A stretch of 64,000 nt of DNA, from NCBI GenBank assembly GCA_964584315.1, contig CAZOZO010000001.1, forward strand, positions 84,225 through 148,224. Direction: 5' to 3'. Origin of the DNA: CAXXOK01 sp964584315 (GTDB lineage: Bacteria; Bacillota; Clostridia; Christensenellales; Aristaeellaceae). Under the pieces are notes generated by a model. It had not been told where the DNA came from. It saw nothing but the letters and a program-made list of their open reading frames with translations, and did not search any database. The position numbers were made by a program, and so were the translations under genes. Of the stretch, positions 26,632 to 35,516 are shown piece after piece (position 1 is the first letter of the stretch; the number at the start of each line of letters is the position of its first letter).

Positions 26632-26973
26632 ATGGAAAACAACACTGCGAACAACAACGGCAAGACCGGTTTCTTCAGCCTTCTGTACCGCACCCGCCTG
26701 GTCATCACCAAGGGCGATACCACCATCCTGAACCTCTCGGTGCTCTTCAGCGTGATCTCGCTGCTGTGCGCGCCCTGGCTGGTCGTGATCGGCGCGATCA
26801 TCGCGCTGGTGCTGGGCTACCGCTTTGCCATCGAGCGTAACGCCGCCGCCTTTGATAAGGACTTTGAGCATGTCGTGAAGGACGCGGCCAGCAACGTCAA
26901 GAGCGCCGTGGAGAACGTGACCGGCGCGCACCATGACGCTGGCAACGGCAGTGATACCGGCGCCCAGATGTAA
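26632..26973 (+). CDS. Small membrane protein, DUF4342-like (copy 2)
   Basis: This 113-residue paralogue of the preceding gene lies 87 bases downstream. Shared features, aligned without gaps, are the GFFS..YRTR N-terminus, the N-L-S-L/V-L-F-S hydrophobic segment, the motif APWLVVIGAIIALVLGYRF, and the amphipathic helix F-x-x-x-F-x-x-V-V-x-x-A. It adds a hydrophilic Gly/Asp tail (GAHHDAGNGSDTGAQM). The ribosome site GGGAGG precedes the ATG. No catalytic motif is visible; the pair may form a small membrane complex. Confidence 0.78.
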   Translation: MENNTANNNGKTGFFSLLYRTRLVITKGDTTILNLSVLFSVISLLCAPWLVVIGAIIALVLGYRFAIERNAAAFDKDFEHVVKDAASNVKSAVENVTGAHHDAGNGSDTGAQM

Positions 26974-27037
26974 GGCGAAACCAATGAAAACGATTGCTTC
27001 CGGCAGGTTTGCGACTGACGGAAGACCACACAAGAAC

Positions 27038-27069
27038 AGGGAGCCTGACCCGTGAGGGACAGGCTCCCT
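27038..27069 (+). terminator. Probable terminator of the DUF4342-like pair
   Basis: A 14-bp stem with one mismatch (AGGGAGCCTGACCC and GGGACAGGCTCCCT) closes a GTGA loop 64 bases after the second gene. Only GGCTTTG follows, so termination may be partial. Confidence 0.55.
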
Positions 27070-27181
27070 GGCTTTGCGCATACCAAAGAATGTAACGGTT
27101 GTGAGCGAATGCTTGCGCAGCAGAGAGGACGGGTGGTCATCACGCAGAATGACGCGCACCGTTTTGCCGCCCTGCCTGTGC

Positions 27182-27610
27182 TCAAGGCCGGTGTTCGATA
27201 TCCTTGTTGCGGTACAGCACGTCGTGCCGCGCGGTAAAACCCTGCTTCTCCCAAAAAGCGTTACCCTTGTCATTGGTGGCGAACACCAACAGCGCGGCCT
27301 TGCCCACGCCCTCGCTTGCCAGCGCCTCCATGGCGCGGGTAAGCAGCGTTTCGCCCACGCCCCTACGGCGGTGCGACTCGGCCACGGCCATGTGGTAGAG
27401 ATAGGCGCGCCGTCCGTCGTGGCCGCTGAGGATAGAGCCGATCAACGCGCCGTTTTCCTCGGCGACAAAGCAGGTTTCCGGGTTGCGGCGCAGGTAGCGG
27501 GCGATGCCCTCGCGGCTGTCGTCCACAGGGTTCAGGCCCATGCCTGCGGTGCTTTGCCACAGGGCGGATACACGGTCAAAATCCTCGATGGTCATCAGGC
27601 GGATATCCAT
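27182..27610 (-). CDS. GNAT-family N-acetyltransferase
   Basis: This 142-residue protein has the GNAT acetyl-CoA loop in motif A, VAESHRRRGVGETLL (the R/Q-x-x-G-x-G/A signature), preceded by the beta strand AYLYHMAV and followed by FWEKQGF near the C-terminus. It most resembles small acetyltransferases of amines or N-terminal amino groups, but the substrate cannot be told. It lies 33 bases after the TRIC-type channel gene on the same strand and is probably cotranscribed with it. The ribosome site (GGAAG) is modest. Confidence 0.88.
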   Translation of the reverse strand: MDIRLMTIEDFDRVSALWQSTAGMGLNPVDDSREGIARYLRRNPETCFVAEENGALIGSILSGHDGRRAYLYHMAVAESHRRRGVGETLLTRAMEALASEGVGKAALLVFATNDKGNAFWEKQGFTARHDVLYRNKDIEHRP

Positions 27611-27643
27611 ATGCGCACTTCCAGTCGGGTGATTTAGGGGGGT

Positions 27644-28309
27644 TCAGGCGCCCTGCGCCGGCGGGCCGCTTCGCGGGCGGATGCGCGGGAAATTCCACCG
27701 GAAGTGAGACGCCAGCCCGCGGATGAGCACCGTGACCGCCGCGGACACCACCGTGGCAAGCTGTACGTTCATCGCGTCCCGCGTCAGCAGGTACACGCAC
27801 GCGCCGATGAGCGATGCCACCGCGTAGATGTGCTTGACCAGCACGGCGGGTGTCTCGCTTGCCAGCACATCGCGCATGATGCCCCCGCCCGTGCCGGTCA
27901 AAAGCGCAACAAACAGCATCAAAAACACATTGCCGTTTGGGTAGGCCCGGATGGCAGTATCCACGCCGATGGCGGTGAACACGCCCAGCCCCACCGCGTC
28001 GCAGTAGAGCAGCACCCTTTTATAGCGGTTTACCGCCGCCTCGGACGGCTGGCGACGGAAAAAGTACAATACGCCAAAAAACAGCGTGCTGGTGGCGATG
28101 GCGATCAGCGCGAAGGTAGGGTCGCGGAACATCTGCGGCGGGTAGATGCCCAGCACGATATCGCGCAGGCAACCGCCGCCCACGGCCGTGGTCAGGCCCA
28201 AAATGTTCACGCCAAACAGGTCCATGCCCTTGCGGATAGCGACCATCGCGCCGGAGATGGCAAACGCGACGATGCCAAGATACTCGATCGGCAAAAACGG
28301 ATCGATCAT
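27644..28309 (-). CDS. Trimeric intracellular cation (TRIC) channel family protein (former UPF0126)
   Basis: This 221-residue membrane protein has seven hydrophobic segments in two internal repeats. Each repeat carries the family's glycine-rich motif: GLTTAVGGGCLRDIVLG and LLTGTGGGIMRDVLA. Prokaryotic TRIC proteins form trimeric, probably K+-conducting channels; older annotation calls them YadS/YicG-like. I chose the ATG at 28309, which follows GGAGAGGGAGTC. The open frame extends 103 codons further upstream, but that part has no membrane character and no ribosome site. The extreme C-terminus is basic and Pro-rich. Confidence 0.9.
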   Translation of the reverse strand: MIDPFLPIEYLGIVAFAISGAMVAIRKGMDLFGVNILGLTTAVGGGCLRDIVLGIYPPQMFRDPTFALIAIATSTLFFGVLYFFRRQPSEAAVNRYKRVLLYCDAVGLGVFTAIGVDTAIRAYPNGNVFLMLFVALLTGTGGGIMRDVLASETPAVLVKHIYAVASLIGACVYLLTRDAMNVQLATVVSAAVTVLIRGLASHFRWNFPRIRPRSGPPAQGA

Positions 28310-28655
28310 AGACTCCCTCTCCCTGCGCTGAAATCGTGCCCATGATACCATCTGCGCGGGATGTGCGCAAGGGGTTTTCGATGGCGCGGCAACATCGCGG
28401 GCGATGCCAGCGCGGATGGGTATCGCTTGAAAGGCTTGAGCCGCCTCACTGATAAAACCATCACATTTGAACGGGAGAAAAGTTTGATGCAAGTTATGCT
28501 TGGAAGGGTGGAAAACGATGGGAAAGAGGGAACGCCGCGGAAACGCCCGGCATGGCGTATCTGCACCGTATCGTGGGCATGCGGCAGTGCGACCCGCTTC
28601 TGCAAAGCATTGCGACAATGAACGTTATGGTGCATATCAAACCAGAAGGTGGGGA
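28310..28655. other. Divergent intergenic region between the TRIC gene and the fatty acid operon
   Basis: The 346 bases before the fabT-like promoter carry no supported gene. Frames crossing it lack ribosome sites and have shadow-like composition. No clean promoter for the minus-strand channel gene could be picked, although an AT-richer patch (28455-28500) is the likely place. Confidence 0.5.
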
Positions 28656-28683
28656 TTGACAAGAAGACGCAACGCAATATAAT
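28656..28683 (+). promoter_or_regulatory. Promoter of the fatty acid synthesis operon
   Basis: TTGACA (28656-28661) and TATAAT (28678-28683) lie 16 bases apart. The start would be near 28690, about 37 bases before the MarR-family ATG at 28727. Confidence 0.85.
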
Positions 28684-28695
28684 TAGTTTGACTAA
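28683..28695 (+). promoter_or_regulatory. Operator-like palindrome at the promoter start site
   Basis: TTAGT-TTG-ACTAA is a perfect 5-bp inverted repeat that begins at the last base of the -10 box and covers the predicted transcript start. It contains TAGTTTGA, which equals one half of the FabT operator consensus as I remember it (TAGTTTGATTATCAAACTT-like). Binding by the MarR protein encoded next would repress its own operon. Confidence 0.55.
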
Positions 28696-28726
28696 CGAAT
28701 CAGATTGCGACGGGGGAGCGTGCACG

Positions 28727-29236
28727 ATGGACGAGTTCAGCCGCGAGCTAAACCAACTGCTGGTTTGCACATACCGCGATGTGGGCAAGCTGGAGGAGGG
28801 TATGCTCCACACGCTGGGCGGCAGCGAGGTATCCATCGGCGAACTGCACTTGATGGAGGCCATCGGCGAGTGCAAGGACAAGGGCGTGCTCGTTTGCGAG
28901 CTGGCACAGCGCATGGAGCTCACGCCCCCCACCGTGACCGTCGCCATCAACAAGCTTGCTCAGAAGGGCTATGTGGTCAAAACCAAATCGACGCTGGACA
29001 AGCGAAGCGTGATCGTTACCCTGACGCGCGCAGGCAAGCGCGTCAACGCCGCGCATCGCTATTTTCATGAGCAGATGGTGCGCAATATCGAAAAATTGCT
29101 CTCCGCGTCCGAGCGCGAGGGTATGCTGCGCGGGATGCAGACGCTCAACGTGTTTATCAAAAACGCGCTTGGCGACGTAGCGCGCCGCGAGCCGGAAGGG
29201 GCCGCGCAGCCCACACCACAAGCCGAAGGAATGTGA
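28727..29236 (+). CDS. MarR-family regulator of fatty acid synthesis (FabT-like)
   Basis: This 169-residue winged-helix repressor has a DNA-binding core with ELAQRMELTPPTVTVAINKLAQKGYV and the wing KSTLDKRSVIVTLTRAG, typical of MarR proteins. In many Firmicutes a MarR protein called FabT heads this same operon and represses it, using long-chain acyl-ACP as corepressor. The location supports that role, but the ligand is inference. I chose the ATG at 28727, preceded by GGGGGAG. An in-frame ATG 78 bases upstream overlaps the -35 box and cannot be used from this promoter. The stop is 1 base before the fabH start. Confidence 0.88.
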   Translation: MDEFSRELNQLLVCTYRDVGKLEEGMLHTLGGSEVSIGELHLMEAIGECKDKGVLVCELAQRMELTPPTVTVAINKLAQKGYVVKTKSTLDKRSVIVTLTRAGKRVNAAHRYFHEQMVRNIEKLLSASEREGMLRGMQTLNVFIKNALGDVARREPEGAAQPTPQAEGM

Positions 29237-29237
29237 A

Positions 29238-30194
29238 TTGATTATGAAGATAGTCGCCTTTGGGCACGCGCTGCCCAAGCGCAGCGTGACCAATGAGGAG
29301 CTGACCCACTTCCTCGATACCACGGATGAGTGGATCCGCGACCATACGGGCATTGAGAGCCGCCGCATCCTGAGCGGCAAAGAGACATTAAGCGGGCTTG
29401 GGGCCAAGGCATCCAAGATGGCGCTGGCCCGTGCGGGCGTTACCGCCAAGGAGATCGACTTTATCCTCTGCTCCACCACCTGCGGGGAGATGACGTTTCC
29501 CGCCACGGCATGCCTGATTCAGGAGCGGCTGGGGGCGACCTGCCCCGCATTGGACCTGAACGCCGGCTGCACGGGCTTCCTGTACGCCCTGCAAATGGCG
29601 GATGCGCTGATTGCGAGCGGCAAAGCCCACCGCGTGCTGGTCGTGTGCGCGGAGCAGATCTCCCGCCTCGCGGACTGGACGGATCGCAGCACCTGCGTGC
29701 TGTTTGGCGACGCGGCGGGCGCGGCGGTGTGCGAGGCGGGCGAGGGGCTCAAGGCCATCCGCCTGACCGCGCGCGGCAATGCCGATCTGCTGTACGGCTG
29801 GCCGGACAGCGGCAACAGCCCCTTCGTCGAGAACCATGTATCTGCGCAGCCCCTGTTCATGAACGGGCAGGAGGTTTTCAAATTCGCGGTCACACACAGC
29901 AGCCGTGACATTGAGGCCGTGCTGGCCGATACGGGCCTTACAGCCGCGCAGGTCGACCACTTTGTGCTCCATCAGGCCAACCGCCGCATCCTGGACGCGG
30001 CGCGCGCACGCCTGAAGCAGCCCGCGGAAAAGTTTCCCGTGAACATCACCACGCATGGGAACACCTCCTCCGCGTGCATACCCGTGCTCCTGTCCGAAAT
30101 GGCGGAGGACGGAAGCCTCCAAAAGGGGCAAACGCTTGTGCTCAGCGCGTTCGGCGCAGGGCTCACCACAGGGGCAGCGGTGCTGCAATACTAA
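29238..30194 (+). CDS. fabH: Beta-ketoacyl-ACP synthase III
   Basis: This 318-residue condensing enzyme starts fatty acid chains by joining an acyl-CoA primer with malonyl-ACP. The catalytic triad is visible: Cys111 in LNAGCTGF, His245 in VLHQANRRI and Asn275 in THGNTSSA. The C-terminal GAGLTTGAAVLQY is typical. The start is probably the TTG at 29238 (GAAGGA lies 7 bases before it) rather than the ATG two codons on. It is the first enzyme gene of the operon, 1 base after the regulator's stop. Confidence 0.96.
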   Translation: MIMKIVAFGHALPKRSVTNEELTHFLDTTDEWIRDHTGIESRRILSGKETLSGLGAKASKMALARAGVTAKEIDFILCSTTCGEMTFPATACLIQERLGATCPALDLNAGCTGFLYALQMADALIASGKAHRVLVVCAEQISRLADWTDRSTCVLFGDAAGAAVCEAGEGLKAIRLTARGNADLLYGWPDSGNSPFVENHVSAQPLFMNGQEVFKFAVTHSSRDIEAVLADTGLTAAQVDHFVLHQANRRILDAARARLKQPAEKFPVNITTHGNTSSACIPVLLSEMAEDGSLQKGQTLVLSAFGAGLTTGAAVLQY

Positions 30195-30212
30195 ATTTGG
30201 GAGGAAATCAAC

Positions 30213-30437
30213 ATGTCTACTTTTGAAACCATCGCCAAGCTGGTGGCCGAAGCCAAGGATCTGGATGTTGCCGCCGTCAAGCCCGAGATGACCTTTGCCG
30301 ACCTGGGCCTGGACAGCCTGGATGTGGCCGAGCTGGTCATGAACATGGAAGACGAGCTGAACGTGACCATCGAGATCAGCCCCCTGCTCAAGACTGTGCA
30401 GGATGTGGTCAACCTCGTGGAAGAGCAGAAGAAATAA
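30213..30437 (+). CDS. acpP: Acyl carrier protein
   Basis: This 74-residue acidic carrier holds growing acyl chains on 4'-phosphopantetheine attached to Ser35 in the motif DLGLDSLDVAEL. A strong ribosome site (GGGAGGAAATCAAC) and highly biased codons fit its high demand. The stop overlaps the fabK start by 1 base (TAATG). Confidence 0.97.
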   Translation: MSTFETIAKLVAEAKDLDVAAVKPEMTFADLGLDSLDVAELVMNMEDELNVTIEISPLLKTVQDVVNLVEEQKK

Positions 30438-31384
30438 TGATTGCGTCTGTGCTTTGCGAGGCGCTGGGCCTGCAATACCCCATTTTTCAGGGCGGCATGG
30501 CGTGGGTGAGCGAAGCAAACCTGGCCGCCGCCGTATCCAACGCCGGTGGGCTGGGCATCATTTCAGCCATGAACCTGAACGCGGATTATTTGCGGGGCCA
30601 GATCCGCAAATGCCGCGAACTGACCGACAAGCCCTTTGGCGTGAACGTGATGCTCATGTCCCCCCATGTGAAGGAAGTGGCGCAGGTGTGCGCCGAGGAG
30701 AAACCCGCCGTTGTGACTACCGGAGCGGGTCTGCCCAACGCCTACATGAAGGATTGGCTCGCCGCGGGCATCAAGGTGATCCCCGTGGTGCCCTCCATCG
30801 CGGTGGCCAAGCTGGTGGAGCGCGCGGGCGCGTTCGCGGTGATCGCCGAGGGTGGCGAGAGCGGCGGTCATGTGGGCGACATCAGCACCATGGCGCTGGT
30901 GCCGCAGATCGTCGACGCAGTCAACATCCCCGTACTGGCAGCTGGCGGCATTGCGGATGGACGCGGCGTAGCGGCCGCGTACATGCTGGGTGCGGTAGGC
31001 GTGCAATGCGGTACGGTGTTCCTGTGTGCCGATGAGTGCACCGTGCACGACACCTACAAGCAAAAGGTGGTCGCCGCCAAGGATATCGACACGGTGGTCA
31101 CGGGCAAGCGCCTCGGGCATGCCGTACGCAGCCTGCGCAGCCCCTTCACCCGCCGCTATATCGAAAAGGAATATGACCCCCAGACATCCGGCGACGAGCT
31201 GGAAGCCCTCGGCGTGGGCGCACTGCGCAAAGCGGCGGTGGAGGGCGATGTGGAGAACGGCTGCTTCCTCGCGGGGCAGGCGGCTGCGCTGGTCAAGGCC
31301 GTAAGGCCTGCTACGGAGATCATCCAAGGGATGTTCGCCGAGGCGGAAACGCTGCTCAAGGGGGCTGCGCAATGGGTAAAATAG
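30437..31384 (+). CDS. fabK: Enoyl-ACP reductase II (FMN-dependent)
   Basis: This 315-residue flavoprotein reduces enoyl-ACP at the last step of each elongation cycle. It has the nitronate-monooxygenase-like barrel with GGMAWVSEANLAAAVSNAGG, the FMN loop AEGGESGGHVG (about 138-148), and LAAGGIADGRG. FabK replaces the triclosan-sensitive FabI in many anaerobic Firmicutes, and no fabI is seen in this window. It overlaps fabD by 13 bases. Nitronate monooxygenase is the alternative reading, but the operon position settles it. Confidence 0.95.
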   Translation: MIASVLCEALGLQYPIFQGGMAWVSEANLAAAVSNAGGLGIISAMNLNADYLRGQIRKCRELTDKPFGVNVMLMSPHVKEVAQVCAEEKPAVVTTGAGLPNAYMKDWLAAGIKVIPVVPSIAVAKLVERAGAFAVIAEGGESGGHVGDISTMALVPQIVDAVNIPVLAAGGIADGRGVAAAYMLGAVGVQCGTVFLCADECTVHDTYKQKVVAAKDIDTVVTGKRLGHAVRSLRSPFTRRYIEKEYDPQTSGDELEALGVGALRKAAVEGDVENGCFLAGQAAALVKAVRPATEIIQGMFAEAETLLKGAAQWVK

Positions 31385-32298
31385 CCTTTGTGTTTGCCGG
31401 GCAGGGCGCGCAGTACGCGGGCATGGGCAAGAGCCTGTACGAGGGCTCACCCGCCGCAAGGGCGGCCCTGGACGAGGCCGAGAGCCTGCGCCCGGGCCTC
31501 CTTGACCTGTGCTTTTCAGGCGACAGGGACGCGCTGAGCCAGACGCGCAACACCCAGCCCTGCCTGATGGCTGTGGACTATGCCTGCGCCGCCGCTTTGA
31601 TGGAAGCGGGCGTCAGGCCGGACGGGCTGGCGGGCTTCTCGCTGGGCGAGATCGCCGCGCTGCCGGTCAGCGGGCTCCTGCGCTTTACCGATGCGTTCCG
31701 ACTGGTGCTGATGCGTGCAGAGCTGATGCAGGCCTGCGCGGAGCAAAACCCCGGCGGCATGGTGGCCGTGCTGAAGCTTGCCGACGAGGTGGTGGAGGCG
31801 CTGTGCGCTGCGCACGGGGCTTACGCCGTCAACTACAACTGCCCCGGTCAGGTCGTTTGCGCGATGCTGACAGACAAGATCCCAGCGTTCAGCGATGCCG
31901 TCAAGGCGACGGGTGGACGGGCGCTACCCCTCGCGGTGGGCGGCGGGTTCCATAGCCCCTACATGCACGAGGCTGCCGTGGGCCTCAAGGACTACGCAGA
32001 AACGCTCACCTTCCAAAAGCCTGCAATGCCTCTCTACGCCGATGCGACCTGTGAGCCCTACACGCAAGGCGAGGCCGCGAGCCTGCTGGGCAGGCAGGTG
32101 GAGAGCCCCGTGCGCTTTACCGAGCTGGTGCGGCGCATGCAGGCGGACGGATATACCGACTTTGTCGAGGTGGGCGCGGGCAAGACCCTTGCGGGACTCA
32201 TCGGCAAGATCGGCGGCGCGGCGCGCATCGCAGGCGTGGAGGACGCAGACACCCTCGCGGCTACCGTGGCACTGCTGAAGGAGGAGAACCCATGCTGA
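31372..32298 (+). CDS. fabD: Malonyl-CoA-ACP transacylase
   Basis: This 308-residue acyltransferase loads malonate from CoA onto ACP. Motifs are the N-terminal FAGQGAQYAGMG, the nucleophile elbow GFSLGEIAAL with the active Ser, and GGGFHSPYM with the partner His. Its start lies inside the end of fabK and its stop overlaps fabG by 7 bases, so all three are coupled. Confidence 0.96.
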   Translation: MGKIAFVFAGQGAQYAGMGKSLYEGSPAARAALDEAESLRPGLLDLCFSGDRDALSQTRNTQPCLMAVDYACAAALMEAGVRPDGLAGFSLGEIAALPVSGLLRFTDAFRLVLMRAELMQACAEQNPGGMVAVLKLADEVVEALCAAHGAYAVNYNCPGQVVCAMLTDKIPAFSDAVKATGGRALPLAVGGGFHSPYMHEAAVGLKDYAETLTFQKPAMPLYADATCEPYTQGEAASLLGRQVESPVRFTELVRRMQADGYTDFVEVGAGKTLAGLIGKIGGAARIAGVEDADTLAATVALLKEENPC

Positions 32299-33032
32299 AC
32301 GGGAAAACGGCACTGGTGACCGGCGGCAGCCGAGGCATCGGCCGCGCCATCTGCCTCGCGCTGGCGGCGCAAGGCGCATCCATCGCGCTGGTGTATGCGG
32401 GTAACGAAGTTGCTGCGGCGGAAACGGCGGAACAAGTAAGTGCGCTCGGCGTGGCCGTGAAGGCATACCGCTGCGACGTGGCAGATTTTGCCGCCACCGA
32501 GGCACTGGTCAAGGACGTGACCGCGGATTTCGGCGGCATCGACCTGCTCATCAACAACGCTGGCGCGACGCGCGACAAGCTGGTCATGCGCATGACCGAG
32601 GCGGATTTTGACGACATCATCGCCGTCGATCTGAAAGGCGCGTTCAACCTGATCCGCCACACCAGCGCGGCGTTCATTAAAAAGCGCGGCGGGCGAATCG
32701 TCAACATCACCTCGGACGCGGGCCTGATGGGCAACCCCGGCCAGGCGAACTATGCCTCGGCCAAGGCGGGTCTTATCGGATTGACTAAGACCGTCGCCAA
32801 GGAACTGGGGGGCAGAGGCATCACCTGCAACGCGGTGGCCCCGGGCTTTATCCGCACGGACATGACCGCCGCGATGAACGCGCAGGTTCTGGAGAGCGCG
32901 GAGCAATACATTCCTCTCAAACGCCTTGGCGAGCCGGAGGACGTGGCCCAGTTGGTCGCGTTCCTGTGCGGCGACGGGGCGGGCTATATCACCGGTCAGG
33001 TTCTGCAGGTGGACGGCGGCCTCCGCATGTGA
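32292..33032 (+). CDS. fabG: 3-oxoacyl-ACP reductase
   Basis: This 246-residue short-chain dehydrogenase reduces beta-ketoacyl-ACP with NADPH. It has the cofactor loop TGGSRGIGRA, NNAGATRD, and the catalytic Ser-Tyr-Lys set in NITSDAGLMG and NYASAKAG. The C-terminus GYITGQVLQVDGGLRM is standard. The ribosome site AAGGAGGAGAACCC is inside fabD. A 210-base gap without an obvious gene follows before fabF. Confidence 0.97.
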   Translation: MLNGKTALVTGGSRGIGRAICLALAAQGASIALVYAGNEVAAAETAEQVSALGVAVKAYRCDVADFAATEALVKDVTADFGGIDLLINNAGATRDKLVMRMTEADFDDIIAVDLKGAFNLIRHTSAAFIKKRGGRIVNITSDAGLMGNPGQANYASAKAGLIGLTKTVAKELGGRGITCNAVAPGFIRTDMTAAMNAQVLESAEQYIPLKRLGEPEDVAQLVAFLCGDGAGYITGQVLQVDGGLRM

Positions 33033-33242
33033 TATCATAACCACGACACGGCGCGTACAGGGCGCGGGCATGTTCATAGGGGGAAAGGGCCGGAAAGCCA
33101 AGTGCACAAGGCGTTTGCGGAAATCGCACGCCGCGGGGCAGGCGACCTGGAGCCGTACCTCCCATGACGGGCAGCCGCGCCACGGCGCGTAGGTCGTACA
33201 TTATTTGTCCTTATCGGTATCACATGCAGGGAGGGTTTCATC

Positions 33243-34483
33243 ATGAACCGAGTCGTCATCACAGGGTTGGGCGTCATATCGCCCGTGGGCCTGAACATAC
33301 CAGACTTCTGGGCGTCGCTTACCGAGGGCAGGTGCGGCATCGCACCCATCCAAGGCTTCGACGCATCCGGCATGAAAGTGAAGGTCGCGGCGGAGGTCAA
33401 GGGGTTTGACCCCACCGTTTACGGCATCGATAAAGGCACGGCGCGCAAGCTGGATCCATTCACCCAGTACGCGCTGGCCGCCGCCACGCAGGCAATGGCC
33501 CAAAGCGGCCTCAAAGCGGGCGAAAACGTGGAAGGCGAGCGCCTGGGTGTGTACATCGGCTCGGGCATCGGCGGCATGCAGACCTATGTGACCGAGACGC
33601 GCAAAAGCATCGAGCGTGGGCCGGAGAAGGTTTCGCCCCACTTCATCCCGATGATGATCGCCAACATGGCCTCCGGCCAGGTGGCCATCGCCCACGGCGC
33701 GGAGGGCCCGTGCCTGCCGGTCATGACGGCCTGCGCCACCTCCACCAACGCGATCGGCGAGGCGTTCCATGCCATCAAGGCGGGGTATGCGGACGCGATC
33801 ATCGCGGGGGGCAGCGAGGCGGCCATCTGCCCGCTGGCCATCGGCGGGTTCACCAACTGCATGGCCCTGTCCACGCAGGAGGATCCCCTGCTCGCCTGCC
33901 TGCCGTTTGACAAGCGGCGCAGCGGTTTTGTGATGGGCGAGGGCGCGGGCGTGCTGGTGCTGGAGAGCGAGGAGCACGCCAGGGCACGCGGCGCGACCAT
34001 TCTGGCGGAGGTGTGCGGCTACGGCAACACCTGCGACGCCTACCATGTGACCGCCCCCAGCCCCGAGGCCGAGGCCAGCGCGCGCGCCATCAAAATCGCG
34101 CTGAAAGAAGCCGACTATCAGGCCAGCGACCGTGTGTATGTGAATGCCCACGGCACGAGCACCGCGCTCAACGACGTGAGCGAGACAGTGGCCATCAAGA
34201 AGGCGTTGGGCGATGAGGCGGCGCACCGCGCGCTGGTCTCCTCCACCAAGAGCATGACGGGGCATATGCTGGGCGCAGCGGGCGCCGTAGAGTGCATCGC
34301 GGCAGTGCTGGCGCTGCGCGAGGGCGTTATCCCACCCACCATCGGCCTGACCGACCCCGATCCGGAATGCGACCTTGACTATGTACCGCTTACCGCGCGC
34401 AAGGCGCAGTGTGACCTCGCGCTCAGCATATCGCTTGGCTTCGGCGGCCATAACGGCTGCGTGGCGCTGCGGAGGGTAGAAGC

Positions 34484-34487
<4 letters not shown>
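33243..34487 (+). CDS. fabF: Beta-ketoacyl-ACP synthase II
   Basis: This 414-residue elongating condensing enzyme has Cys164 in MTACATSTNAIGEA and the two His residues in NAHGTSTALND and MTGHMLGAAG, so it is a Cys-His-His KAS I/II type. GCAGGGAGGG precedes the ATG. The 210-base gap upstream could hold an internal promoter, but no good hexamers were found there. The stop overlaps accB by 4 bases. Confidence 0.97.
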
Positions 34488-34918
<431 letters not shown>

Positions 34919-34933
34919 TAAAGGGACGGTCAC

Positions 34934-35365
34934 ATGAACAGGGATGAGATCAAAGCGTTTTTACCACACCGTGAACCCATGCTGCTGGTGGACGAGATGA
35001 CGCTGGATGGCGACGCGGCCGTTGGCAGCTACACCGTGCGCGGGGACGAATGGTTTTTACAGGGGCATTTTCCAGGCAACCCTGTGGTGCCCGGCGTGGT
35101 GCTCTGCGAGATGATGGGCCAAAGCTGCGCTATCCTGCTGGGCGACCAGCTGATCGGCAAAACGCCGTTTTTCACGGGGATGAACAAGGTCAAGTTCCGC
35201 CGCTCCGCGCGGCCGGGCGATCGGCTCACGCTGCAAGCCCGCATCACGCGCAAGAACGGCCCCTTCTTCTTTACCGAGGGACAGACGTTGGTGGACGGGC
35301 AACTGATCGCGCAGGGAGAGTTTTCCTTCGCGCTGCTTAGCAACAACCAGGCTGTCGAAACCTGA
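34934..35365 (+). CDS. fabZ: 3-hydroxyacyl-ACP dehydratase
   Basis: This 143-residue hot-dog-fold enzyme removes water from hydroxyacyl-ACP. The active-site His is in QGHFPGNPVVPGVVLCEMM, with the conserved Glu in the following helix (the E of LCEMM). The fabZ position between accB and accC is the usual one. No fabM, fabA or fabN is seen here, so FabZ is the only dehydratase of the operon. Confidence 0.96.
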   Translation: MNRDEIKAFLPHREPMLLVDEMTLDGDAAVGSYTVRGDEWFLQGHFPGNPVVPGVVLCEMMGQSCAILLGDQLIGKTPFFTGMNKVKFRRSARPGDRLTLQARITRKNGPFFFTEGQTLVDGQLIAQGEFSFALLSNNQAVET

Positions 35366-35516
35366 CGCTTTTTCCGATGGACGGGTCGGGAGGACGCACC
35401 TGCGCCCTCCCCGCGTCTATCCGGCGACCCAAGCACAACGCGCGCCGCGGGGCGGGCGGGTACCGGGCGGCAGCCCGGCCGCCGGATGCCGCGCGCGCGG
35501 CGACCAAGGAGGCCCT

